A stretch of 64,000 bases of DNA from Sulfitobacter albidus (GTDB lineage Bacteria; Pseudomonadota; Alphaproteobacteria; Rhodobacterales; Rhodobacteraceae): the NCBI RefSeq assembly GCF_018200035.1, contig NZ_CP073581.1, forward strand, positions 1,918,501 through 1,982,500, given 5' to 3'. Shown here piece by piece: positions 56,930-64,000 of this stretch. The position numbers were made by a program, and so were the translations under genes. How positions within the stretch are numbered: the stretch's first letter is position 1; the number at the start of each line of letters is the position of its first letter. The notes beneath the pieces were generated by a model. It was given only the letters and a program-made list of their open reading frames with translations. It had not been told where the DNA came from and made no database searches.

Positions 56930-58639
56930 ATGGCACGGCATCTTATCACTTCGGCGATCCCCTACATCAACGGGATCAAACATCTGGGCAACCTCGTGGG
57001 CAGCCAGCTGCCCGCCGATCTATACGCCCGCTACCTGCGCACGCGCGGGCATGAGGTGCTGTTTCTTTGCGCCACGGATGAACACGGCACCCCGGCAGAG
57101 CTGGCCGCCGCCAAGGCGGGCAAACCCGTGGCCGACTATTGCGCCGAAATGTACGCCGTGCAGGCCGACATCGCCCAGCGCTTTGGCCTCTCGTTCGACC
57201 ACTTCGGGCGCTCCTCGTCCGAGCAGAACAAGCGGCTGACCCAGCATTTTGCGGGGGTTCTGGCCGACAATGGCCTCATCGAGGAAGTCGAGCAGCGCCA
57301 GATCTACAGCGAGACCGACGGGCGTTTCCTGCCCGACCGCTATGTCGAGGGCACCTGCCCCAACTGCGGGTTCGAGGACGCGCGCGGCGATCAATGCGAC
57401 AACTGCACCAAACAACTGGATCCAGAGGACCTGATCGACCCGCGCTCCACCATCTCGGGCGCGACCGATCTGGAAATGCGCGCGACCAAGCATTTGATGC
57501 TGCGGCAAAGCCAGATGCGCGGGCAGCTGTCGGATTGGATCGAGAGCAAGTCCGACTGGCCCTTGCTGACGACCTCGATCGCGAAAAAATGGCTCAACGA
57601 CGGGGACGGTTTGCAGGACCGCGGCATTACCCGCGATCTCAGCTGGGGTGTGCCGGTGAAACGCGGTGACGCTGAGTGGCCGGGGATGGAGGGCAAGGTC
57701 TTCTACGTCTGGTTCGACGCCCCCATCGAATACATCGCCTGCGCGCAGGAATGGCAGGACGCGGGCGGCGGCGACTGGGCGCGCTGGTGGCGCACCGACA
57801 AGGGCGCGGATGACGTGCGCTACACCCAGTTCATGGGCAAGGACAACGTGCCCTTCCACACGCTCAGCTTTCCGGCCACGATCATCGGCTCGGGCGAGCC
57901 CTGGAAGCTGGTCGATTACATCAAATCCTTCAACTACCTCAATTACGACGGCGGCCAGTTCAGCACGTCACGCGGGCGCGGCGTGTTCATGGATCAGGCG
58001 TTGGAAATCCTGCCCGCCGATTACTGGCGCTGGTGGCTTTTGTCCCACGCGCCCGAAACATCGGACGCCGAATTCACCTGGGAGAATTTTCAGGCGTCGG
58101 TGAACAAGGATCTGGCGGATGTGCTGGGTAACTTCGTCAGCCGGATCACCAAATTCTGCCGCTCGAAATTCGGGGAGGCCGTGCCGGAGGCCGGGGCGTT
58201 TGGTGAGGCCGAAGAGGCGCTGATCGCCGATCTGGGCGAACGTGTCGCCCGCTACGGCGCCGCAATGGACGCGATGGAGGTGCGCAAATCCGCCGCCGAG
58301 TTGCGCGCGATCTGGGCGGCGGGCAACGAATACCTGCAAGCGCAGGCGCCCTGGACCACCTTCAAGACCGACCCGGACGCGGCGGCGGCGCAGGTGCGCC
58401 TCGCGCTCAATCTCATCCCGCTCTACGCGCAGCTTGCCGCACCGTTCATCCCCGACGCCAGCGCCAAGATGCTGGCGGCCATGCGCGTCGAGGATACCGG
58501 CTGGCCCGACGACATCCCCACCGCCCTCACCCGCCTCGCGCCGGGCCACGCCTTCGACGTGCCCGAGGTGCTGTTCGCCAAGATCACCGACGAGCAGCGC
58601 GAGGATTGGGCTGAGCGGTTCGCGGGCGTGCGGGAATAG
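56930..58639 (+). CDS. metG: Methionyl-tRNA synthetase
   Basis: 569 residues from ATG 56930. HIGH-equivalent region [20 protein letters not shown], zinc-binding CPNCG and CDNC (about 145-160), [24 protein letters not shown], and the KMSKS-equivalent loop [10 protein letters not shown], which departs from the textbook sequence but is as expected for this subgroup. The anticodon-binding helical domain follows. Charges tRNA-Met. Confidence 0.97.
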   Translation: MARHLITSAIPYINGIKHLGNLVGSQLPADLYARYLRTRGHEVLFLCATDEHGTPAELAAAKAGKPVADYCAEMYAVQADIAQRFGLSFDHFGRSSSEQNKRLTQHFAGVLADNGLIEEVEQRQIYSETDGRFLPDRYVEGTCPNCGFEDARGDQCDNCTKQLDPEDLIDPRSTISGATDLEMRATKHLMLRQSQMRGQLSDWIESKSDWPLLTTSIAKKWLNDGDGLQDRGITRDLSWGVPVKRGDAEWPGMEGKVFYVWFDAPIEYIACAQEWQDAGGGDWARWWRTDKGADDVRYTQFMGKDNVPFHTLSFPATIIGSGEPWKLVDYIKSFNYLNYDGGQFSTSRGRGVFMDQALEILPADYWRWWLLSHAPETSDAEFTWENFQASVNKDLADVLGNFVSRITKFCRSKFGEAVPEAGAFGEAEEALIADLGERVARYGAAMDAMEVRKSAAELRAIWAAGNEYLQAQAPWTTFKTDPDAAAAQVRLALNLIPLYAQLAAPFIPDASAKMLAAMRVEDTGWPDDIPTALTRLAPGHAFDVPEVLFAKITDEQREDWAERFAGVRE

Positions 58640-58748
58640 GTTTGGGCTGGCGCAACGAACGGAAGCTTAGAGCCCTATTTGACAAATGCTGCATACGGCA
58701 CGAATGTCCGCTAAAGTCGGGCTAAGCGACAGAAGGGCTCAATTTAGC

Positions 58749-59141
58749 ATGCCGCTAAACCGCAATTTGTTTTGGTCAACGATGGCGCTAGCCACACTGC
58801 TGGGGTCACAATTGTCCTCACACGAAACCGTCAATCCGCTATCTTGTTCGGCACACTTTCAAGGAAGAGCAAACTGGCTTGAGGCACTTGGCGGTCACTC
58901 TGCTGCTGTAGATTTCATGACAGTCCGAGCAGAGACGCTATGGTATAGTGTATCTCGCGACTGCGGAATGTTTACAGGATTTGGGCACCAAGGATGTGAA
59001 TATGACCCTAATCGCCTGTCGGTGTCCGACGTAATGACCAAATGGGCGGTGGTCAGTCAGGGTTACGAACCATGGCCGACGTGCATGGAAGATAGCTTTT
59101 GCTCCTCATGCCTTTCATTGTATAAAAATATTGTCCGTTGA
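58749..59141 (+). CDS. Hypothetical small Cys-containing protein (uncertain)
   Basis: About 130 residues from ATG 58749; an upstream ATG (58686) is possible. A short hydrophobic start (LFWSTMALATLLGS) could be a signal sequence. The chain has seven cysteines, several spaced in pairs (ending CMEDSFCSSCLSLY). The DNA is clearly lower in GC than neighbouring genes and codon use is unlike them. I know no family. Either a recently acquired gene or not a gene. Confidence 0.3.
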   Translation: MPLNRNLFWSTMALATLLGSQLSSHETVNPLSCSAHFQGRANWLEALGGHSAAVDFMTVRAETLWYSVSRDCGMFTGFGHQGCEYDPNRLSVSDVMTKWAVVSQGYEPWPTCMEDSFCSSCLSLYKNIVR

Positions 59142-59233
59142 AAATCACTTAAAAATACTCAGGAGAACAAAACCCAAGCACCCGGGCGCCCCTCGACTTG
59201 AAGAGCAGCCATTCAATTCTGAGGATCCAATGT

Positions 59234-59253
59234 CTGCTTTGTCCGCAAAGCAG
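59234..59253 (-). terminator. Hairpin downstream of the tRNA-Leu-like gene
   Basis: Perfect 8-bp stem CTGCTTTG/CAAAGCAG with loop TCCG, 17 bp past the tRNA 3' end on its strand. No U-tract follows, so it may be a processing or weak termination signal. Confidence 0.35.
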
Positions 59254-59270
59254 CCGCTCCTTCGCAACCA

Positions 59271-59357
59271 TGGTACCTGCGGCCGGACTCGAACCAGCAC
59301 GGCCTGTTCGGCCTAGAGATTTTTAATCTCCTGTGTCTGCCATTCCACCACGCAAGC
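59271..59357 (-). tRNA. tRNA-Leu-like gene with apparent anticodon AAA
   Basis: An 87-nt cloverleaf with long variable arm (class II, as in Leu or Ser) and encoded CCA. Acceptor GCTTGCG pairs with CGCAGGT through two wobble pairs; D arm with GTGGAATGGCAGACAC; T-arm GCTGG-TTCGAGT-CCGGC. The anticodon stem GGAGA/TCTCT holds loop TTAAAAA, so positions 34-36 read AAA (59322-59324) where tRNA-Leu(UAA) normally has TAA in TTTAAAA. The D-loop looks one base short. It may be a decayed copy, a sequencing substitution, or a real variant. Confidence 0.75.
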
Positions 59358-59406
59358 CAACCCGTGGCCAATTCTGCGCGCGAAAGGCACTCGGTCGGTG
59401 TCGGCC

Positions 59407-60300
59407 TCAGCCCCGCATTTCCTTGGGCGTGATCCCGTAGCGACGTTTGAACAGCCGGGAGAAATGCGCGTGATCGGCAAAGCCGAATCCGTGCGCAATG
59501 GCACCGATGGGCTCGTTTGTGGTGAGAAGCGCGATCTGCGCCCGCTCCAGCCGACACCCGAGCACGTATTTGTGCACCGATGTCCCTGTCTGCGCCTTGA
59601 AGGCCCGCGAGAACCAGCTCGGGCTCATGCAGGCGACGCCCGCGATCTCGCTGATCGACATGCCGTCGACAAGATGCGCGTGGATATAGTCAATCGCCCG
59701 CTGGATCCGTGCGTCCGTGCCGCCGGTGGATGGTGCCCGTTTGTCCCGCGCTGCAAAAGCCAGCGCGCGCGCGGTGATGGCGGTCGTCAACCCTTCGAGA
59801 TAGAGACGGTCCACGACGGGTTCCTTGAGGTGCGCGATGGCAAGTCTGGCCAGGGTCGCCGCCTGCGGATCGGTGCCCGAGACAAGATCGCGCGCGGAAA
59901 GGTCAAGTCCGTCAAGGTGTTCGCGGGCAAACTGCTCGATGTCATCGGTGTTGAATTCAATCAGCAATTCCCAGTCAAGGCTGTGACCGAAAAAAGAGAA
60001 ATCCACACCAGCAGCAAGAAGATCCACGCCGTTGGGGTGCAATGTCGATGGTGTTCTCGCCACGCCGTCCAGCGAAAACGCGCAGTCGTCTCTCATCCCG
60101 CGCAGCCCGACATTCAACATGCGTTTGCTGGTCTGGAACATCACATCAACGTCCCCCGGTGGCATGGCGATGATGCTCACCGCCGCGGTTTCAACCGCAT
60201 AGCCGGAAGGCGAAAGATACGGAACGCATGTACCTTCCAGGTGCCTTTGCGTGAAAACCCTGTTTTCAGGCATCTCCGCGTCTGGGTCGTCACTATCCAT
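59407..60300 (-). CDS. AraC-family transcriptional regulator
   Basis: 297 residues. C-terminal AraC domain with two helix-turn-helix units: MSISEIAGVACMSPSWFSRA, FKAQTGTSVHKYVLGCRLER, and the signature IGAIAHGFGFADHAHFSRLF followed by KRRYGITPKEMR. The N-terminal sensor domain (about 1-180) is not recognised. Divergent from a cupin gene, which is a likely target. Confidence 0.9.
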   Translation of the reverse strand: MDSDDPDAEMPENRVFTQRHLEGTCVPYLSPSGYAVETAAVSIIAMPPGDVDVMFQTSKRMLNVGLRGMRDDCAFSLDGVARTPSTLHPNGVDLLAAGVDFSFFGHSLDWELLIEFNTDDIEQFAREHLDGLDLSARDLVSGTDPQAATLARLAIAHLKEPVVDRLYLEGLTTAITARALAFAARDKRAPSTGGTDARIQRAIDYIHAHLVDGMSISEIAGVACMSPSWFSRAFKAQTGTSVHKYVLGCRLERAQIALLTTNEPIGAIAHGFGFADHAHFSRLFKRRYGITPKEMRG

Positions 60301-60502
60301 ACAGCAACCCTAGCGGGCTTCGCACAGCGGACCAAGCGTTGCGTCTCATTTTGTTGTTTCGATCCAATTTTGGCCGATGGCCGCGATGTGCGCCACCACT
60401 GGATCGCCCGAAATTTGAAATACGCCGCGCCGGATTTATTTTTGAGGAAAAAGCGGGCTGGGCGGACGGCTTTGCCCGCACATACTCGGGGAGGCACTCA
60501 CC

Positions 60503-60883
60503 ATGGCGAAACATCCGGCAAAAGCCGCCGTCAAATGCGCGGCCACGGACAAACGCAGCGGAGTGTTTGACTGGCACGACGTCGTGGACGGCACTACGCT
60601 GAACAGCGACGTGACCATTCTGTTTTTCTCGACCGACGCGGTGGGCAAAGGGCCAAGCTGGCACGTGCATCCCTACGACGAGATCTTTATCATCAAGCGC
60701 GGCCGGGCGCGGTTCAAGGTCGGGGATGAGATTATCGACGCCGAAGAAGGCGACATCGTCATGGGCCCCGCCGCCGTGCCGCACAAATACGAAAACCTCG
60801 GGCCCGGACCGCTTGAGAGCATCGACATCCACCTCAGCCGCAGCTGGGTGCAGACCGATCTGGAAGACCCGGATCTGAAATGA
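60503..60883 (+). CDS. Cupin-domain protein
   Basis: 126 residues. Single cupin: GPSWHVHPYDEIFIIKRGRA (motif 1, His-x-His and Glu) and GDIVMGPAAVPHKYENLG (motif 2 His). Metal-binding dioxygenase, isomerase or binding protein are all possible. GGGGAGG before the start. Divergent from the AraC gene at 60300. Confidence 0.88.
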   Translation: MAKHPAKAAVKCAATDKRSGVFDWHDVVDGTTLNSDVTILFFSTDAVGKGPSWHVHPYDEIFIIKRGRARFKVGDEIIDAEEGDIVMGPAAVPHKYENLGPGPLESIDIHLSRSWVQTDLEDPDLK

Positions 60884-60904
60884 CGCGCCCGCGCGTGGCC
60901 CGGT

Positions 60905-61822
60905 TCAGGAAATCTGTTTGCTGAAAGTGATCACGTCGACGCCGCGCAACCGTATGAAAGCCGCGTTCATTGCGCCGAAATCCCTGTAGCCGCAGGCGTG
61001 CACGACAAACCCCTGATCGTCCTCATCGGTGATATCGACGACCTCGATCCACTCAATCGCCCGCTCCACCTGCCGCTCGCGCAGGAACGCGCCGGGCGTC
61101 AGATCTGTCGCCGCGGTGAAGGCTTTGGCAAAATAGCTCAGTGACAGGCCCAGACGCTCCGCAATCCGGTCAATGCCGGTATTCAGGCTGATGCAGGTCT
61201 CGATCAGTTCCATGGACTGGATCAGTTGGGCGCGAGTCAGACGCGGAGTGTCCGCATCCTCGATCAGAGGGCCGGTAGAGAAATTGCGCACGATGCCGCG
61301 CGCGAGGTTCAGCGCGGCCTCGGCACAGGACTGCGTTGATTGGGTTGCGGGATGCCCCTTGGCCAGCCCCATCATCATGTGCCGGATATCCTTGCAATCC
61401 AGCGTGTTGAACCCCCACAGATCGGCACGGTCCGGGTCGCCCTTGAGGAGCTCCGCCTTGGCCTGGTCCATCACATCACGGGAGATCAGAAGCTGCAGGT
61501 TTTCACCCTGACCAACAACATCGACCCCCATAGCCCTGTCCGCCGGCCTGAAGGACACCATGCCCGGCCGGGCCGAGACAGTGGTCGGGCCCACCATACC
61601 GTCGGCATGCGCCGTGCCGCGGTGAAAGCCGGACAGGGTCACCTCAAGGAAATGATGGTCAAGCGGCGGCGCGTTCAACCTGACGTTTCCCTGTTTCACG
61701 ATCTGCCCGGACAGGCCGACACAGCCCGAGAAATCCAGACTGCGCACTTCGGCACCGTGCTCTGTGAGGAATGCGCCGATTGTCTCGGGGTTCAGAACCG
61801 ATGGCTGGAAGGTGTCGCTCAT
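60905..61822 (-). CDS. AraC-family transcriptional regulator
   Basis: 305 residues. N-terminal sensing domain and C-terminal DNA-binding domain with GIDRIAERLGLSLSYFAKAF, TDLTPGAFLRERQVERAIEW, then GFVVHACGYRDFGAMNAAFI. The second helix-turn-helix keeps the GY..F pattern but less tightly than usual. It overlaps the next AraC gene by 4 bp; both form one operon. Confidence 0.85.
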   Translation of the reverse strand: MSDTFQPSVLNPETIGAFLTEHGAEVRSLDFSGCVGLSGQIVKQGNVRLNAPPLDHHFLEVTLSGFHRGTAHADGMVGPTTVSARPGMVSFRPADRAMGVDVVGQGENLQLLISRDVMDQAKAELLKGDPDRADLWGFNTLDCKDIRHMMMGLAKGHPATQSTQSCAEAALNLARGIVRNFSTGPLIEDADTPRLTRAQLIQSMELIETCISLNTGIDRIAERLGLSLSYFAKAFTAATDLTPGAFLRERQVERAIEWIEVVDITDEDDQGFVVHACGYRDFGAMNAAFIRLRGVDVITFSKQIS

Positions 61823-62685
61823 GTGCAGCGTCCCCTCCGGTGAAGGCCGGGACTGTATCCAAGATCACTGTTGAGGGCAGTGAGCAGATGCGCAGCACTG
61901 GCAAACCCGCAGGCGCGCGCGACCTGACACACATCCTGATCCGTTTCCTCGAGCATCCCGCGCGCTTTCACAAGCCGCCACGATTGCAGGTATCGGTACG
62001 GCGTCTCGCCGGTCGTGTTCTGGAACATCCGGGCAAAATGCGCTGTTTTCATCCCGATGGCGTCCGCCAGCATCTCCATCGTGACGGTCAGGTGCAAATG
62101 ACTTTCCATCATATCGACAACCCGCGCCAGCTGGAACTGGGTCAACCCGGTGTCCTTTGGCGTCGGCTGGTCAAGATCCGCGTGCTGCATCAGCCGCGCG
62201 AGGACGACATGCAGCAACCCGTCGATCATCAACTGCGCGGCGGCGCCCTGCCGGTCCGCGTGGTGCCACATGTCCCGGGCCGAGCGGAAGATCACGGGGT
62301 CGGCTATCTGGCGGTAGCCCACTGTCTCGATCGCGCGGCTGACGACGGCAGGGTCAAGATGGAACATCTCGCTGACCCGCCACTGTTCGATGATCAGCAC
62401 CTGAACCATATGATCGCCCGCAACCATGAACTGCGCATCCGTGTGCGCGGGATGCACAAGCGTCGGGCCAATGGTGTTGGTCAACTTCACCTTGCCAAAA
62501 CCCGCGTCCATCAGGCCCGCCTTCATATCGAGCTTCATCCCGTTGGAGATCACAAATTCCGATCCGGTCTTGTGCGAGGTCTGGTGACTATTCTGCGCCA
62601 GCCGCGTCATGGTGACATGCGCCGATCCAATCGCCTTTGGAGGGCTGAGGAGAGGTTCGTGGCTTTGCAGAAACTGTGAGGTCAT
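61819..62685 (-). CDS. AraC-family transcriptional regulator
   Basis: 288 residues. The C-terminal half holds MLADAIGMKTAHFARMFQNT and VARACGFASAAHLLTALNS followed by DLGYSPGLHRR, a typical AraC ending. The N-terminal half is a distinct sensor. First gene of a two-regulator operon, divergent from the nitroreductase-like gene 325 bp away; it may control that gene. Confidence 0.85.
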   Translation of the reverse strand: MTSQFLQSHEPLLSPPKAIGSAHVTMTRLAQNSHQTSHKTGSEFVISNGMKLDMKAGLMDAGFGKVKLTNTIGPTLVHPAHTDAQFMVAGDHMVQVLIIEQWRVSEMFHLDPAVVSRAIETVGYRQIADPVIFRSARDMWHHADRQGAAAQLMIDGLLHVVLARLMQHADLDQPTPKDTGLTQFQLARVVDMMESHLHLTVTMEMLADAIGMKTAHFARMFQNTTGETPYRYLQSWRLVKARGMLEETDQDVCQVARACGFASAAHLLTALNSDLGYSPGLHRRGRCT

Positions 62686-63009
62686 TGGGTCCGCTAATTG
62701 ACGATACCGGGCGGTGCAAGACTACCACGGTGGGAAAACCTGTCCAGCACAGGGCATCCAGATAAACCGCGCGGAGCGCTTGTAAGGACGGTTGGACAGA
62801 CGAAGGACACGTGCGCCTGCCTCCGCAGAATCCGTTCACCGCGAATTTTTCGCCGTCCCGTCACGCCACGGAAACAGCTGTATTGTCTGGATAAACTTTC
62901 GAATTTTGGTGCGCAGCAGTTGCCAAACCCGGAGCAAGCCGGAAAAGAGCCCTTCCATTAGTTCGATATCGTACTTTATAGTACGACATAGAACAAAAGG
63001 AGAATCGAC
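62686..63009. promoter_or_regulatory. Divergent regulatory region with a 34-bp hyphenated palindrome (62961-62994)
   Basis: 324 bp without a gene between the AraC operon and the nitroreductase-like gene. The inner part is perfect, TCGTACT-TTAT-AGTACGA (62969-62986); outer arms continue to GTTC and GAAC with 13 of 15 positions paired. It ends about 15 bp before the start ATG and overlaps the likely promoter, and AAAAGGAGAA follows as ribosome site. Typical of a repressor operator (TetR- or MarR-like); the regulator is unknown. No other structure is seen in 62686-62960. Confidence 0.55.
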
Positions 63010-64000
63010 ATGAACCGCAGAAACTTTCTGAAAATTACCGGGGGTGGCATTGTTCTGGCAGCGGGCAGCACGGCCCTTTTCGCCGCCACACGCACACCCG
63101 AGGCGGCCCTGGCGCCCTGGGACATGGCCGGCAGCTACGCCGATGCGCGCATGAACGCCCTGTCGCACGCCATTCTGGCCCCCAACCCCCACAACCGGCA
63201 GCCGTGGATCGTGCGGCTGGACGGCGACGACGGTCTGACCCTGTTCTTTGATACCGACAAACAACTGCCCCACACCGATCCCTTCGACCGGCAGCTGACC
63301 ATCGGGCTTGGCTGCTTTCTCGAACTGCTGCGGATGGCCGCCAGGGCGGACGGGTTTGACACCGACGTCACGCTCTTCCCCGAGGGCGAGGCAATGGAGG
63401 GGCTGGACCAGCGCCCCGTCGCTCATGTGACGTTCCGCAGCGCCGATGCGGTGGCCGACCCTCTGGCGGCGCATATCCTTACCCGCCGCTCCAACAAGGA
63501 ACCCTTTGACATCACCCGCCCGTGCCTGCCGACGCCTTGGACCGCATCCTGAGCGCCGCGCGCCAGACAACGCTGGGCGGCAGTATCGCACCGGATGACA
63601 TCGCCTACTGGCGCGCGCAGACAACCAAAGCGCTGATGGTCGAGATTGAGACCCCCGCACCTACAAGGAAAGCGTGGACCTCATGCGCATCGGTAAGGCC
63701 GAGATCAACGCCAACCCCGACGGGATCGACCTTGGTGGCGCCTTCTTCGACGGTCTGAACAAGGCGCGCATCATGACGCGCAAGACCATTCTGGACCCGA
63801 CGACAATCGTCTACTCCGGCGGTGTTGATGCCGTGGTGGAGAACGCGCAGACCGCGATGGGCCACCTGTGGATGGTCACGCAAGGCAACACCCGCCGCGA
63901 CCAGATCGCCGCAGGCGCCGATTGGCTGCGCGTCAATCTGGCCTGCACGGCCGAAGGCATCGCCTTTCACCCGCTCAGCCAGCCCTTGCAGGAATACCCC
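63010..64000 (+). CDS. Tat-exported Acg-like nitroreductase, 3' truncated, two frameshifts
   Basis: The N-terminus has a clear twin-arginine signal (NRRNFLKITGGGIVLAAG), so the protein is predicted periplasmic. The core resembles Acg-type FMN-binding nitroreductases (APNPHNRQPWIVRL, RQLTIGLGCFLELL, LTRRSNKEPFD). The frame breaks at the C3 run 63519-63521 and the C5 run 63652-63656; restoring one base in each gives ITRPVPADALDRIL and EIETPRTYKESVDLM and a continuous protein to the window end. It has a strong operator upstream. The substrate is unknown. Confidence 0.8.

Overview
The window reads as one contiguous chromosomal stretch of a GC-rich alphaproteobacterium, most likely a marine Rhodobacterales (Roseobacter-group) organism. 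Grounds for this are the strong GC bias at third codon positions, dense overlapping genes, a PleD-type regulator, a methionyl-tRNA synthetase, pirin, DUF3572 and DUF983 proteins of familiar alphaproteobacterial type, and quaternary-amine (carnitine/betaine) catabolism. I see no rRNA, IS element, prophage or CRISPR array. The species assignment is inference.

Layout. 1-6.2 kb: housekeeping block with a truncated 4Fe-4S protein, pirin, a TetR regulator with a clear operator, a small lipoprotein, homoserine dehydrogenase, RecJ and tRNA-Glu(UUC). 6.2-33.9 kb: a large exopolysaccharide (EPS) locus with an ExoY-type initiating sugar transferase, a CpsD-like P-loop protein, a Wzz/GumC-like chain-length protein, a Wzx-like flippase, a Wzy/ligase-like membrane protein, a WecG/TagA glycosyltransferase and five other glycosyltransferases. 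Embedded in it on the minus strand (29261 down to 12462) is one tightly coupled operon: PKS, glycosyltransferase, NRPS with formyltransferase and an in-built MupA/Atu3671-type flavin monooxygenase, phosphopantetheinyl transferase, two SGNH-like proteins (the second fused to a glycoside-hydrolase-like domain) and a second glycosyltransferase. I consider this the most interesting system in the window: its architecture suggests a formylated, oxidised aminoacyl-polyketide that is glycosylated or attached to the surface polysaccharide.

33.9-38.4 kb: a catabolic operon (GntR regulator, DapA-like lyase, aldehyde dehydrogenase, FAD amine oxidase). 38.4-44.3 kb: signalling genes, with a degenerate H-NOX protein coupled to an HNOBA-GGDEF cyclase and a PleD homologue whose receiver domain has lost its phosphorylation residues, flanking an MttB-family methyltransferase/HAD/DUF3572 group. 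44.3-50.7 kb: EF-hand protein, ECF sigma factor, small membrane protein and metal-sensor-like group; DUF983, NUDIX, DMT transporter, fatty-acid desaturase and a divergent XRE regulator. 50.7-54.4 kb: a carnitine-to-betaine operon (BKACE enzyme, lipocalin-like lipoprotein, carnitine dehydrogenase-thioesterase fusion, SDR). 54.5-58.6 kb: aldo/keto reductase, MFS transporter, metG. 58.6-64 kb: a lower-GC patch beside an odd tRNA-Leu-like gene, three AraC regulators, a cupin, and a Tat-exported Acg-like nitroreductase preceded by a strong palindromic operator.

Sequence quality matters here. Twelve frameshifts in eight genes (flippase x2, NRPS, PKS x2, HAD, DMT x2, carnitine dehydrogenase, MFS, nitroreductase x2) are all explained by one missing base; in eleven a single missing G or C in a G/C run restores the family motif exactly, and in the NRPS the run is only two or three bases long. 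For each complete gene, adding the missing bases gives a length divisible by three. I treat these genes as intact genes with under-called homopolymers rather than as pseudogenes.
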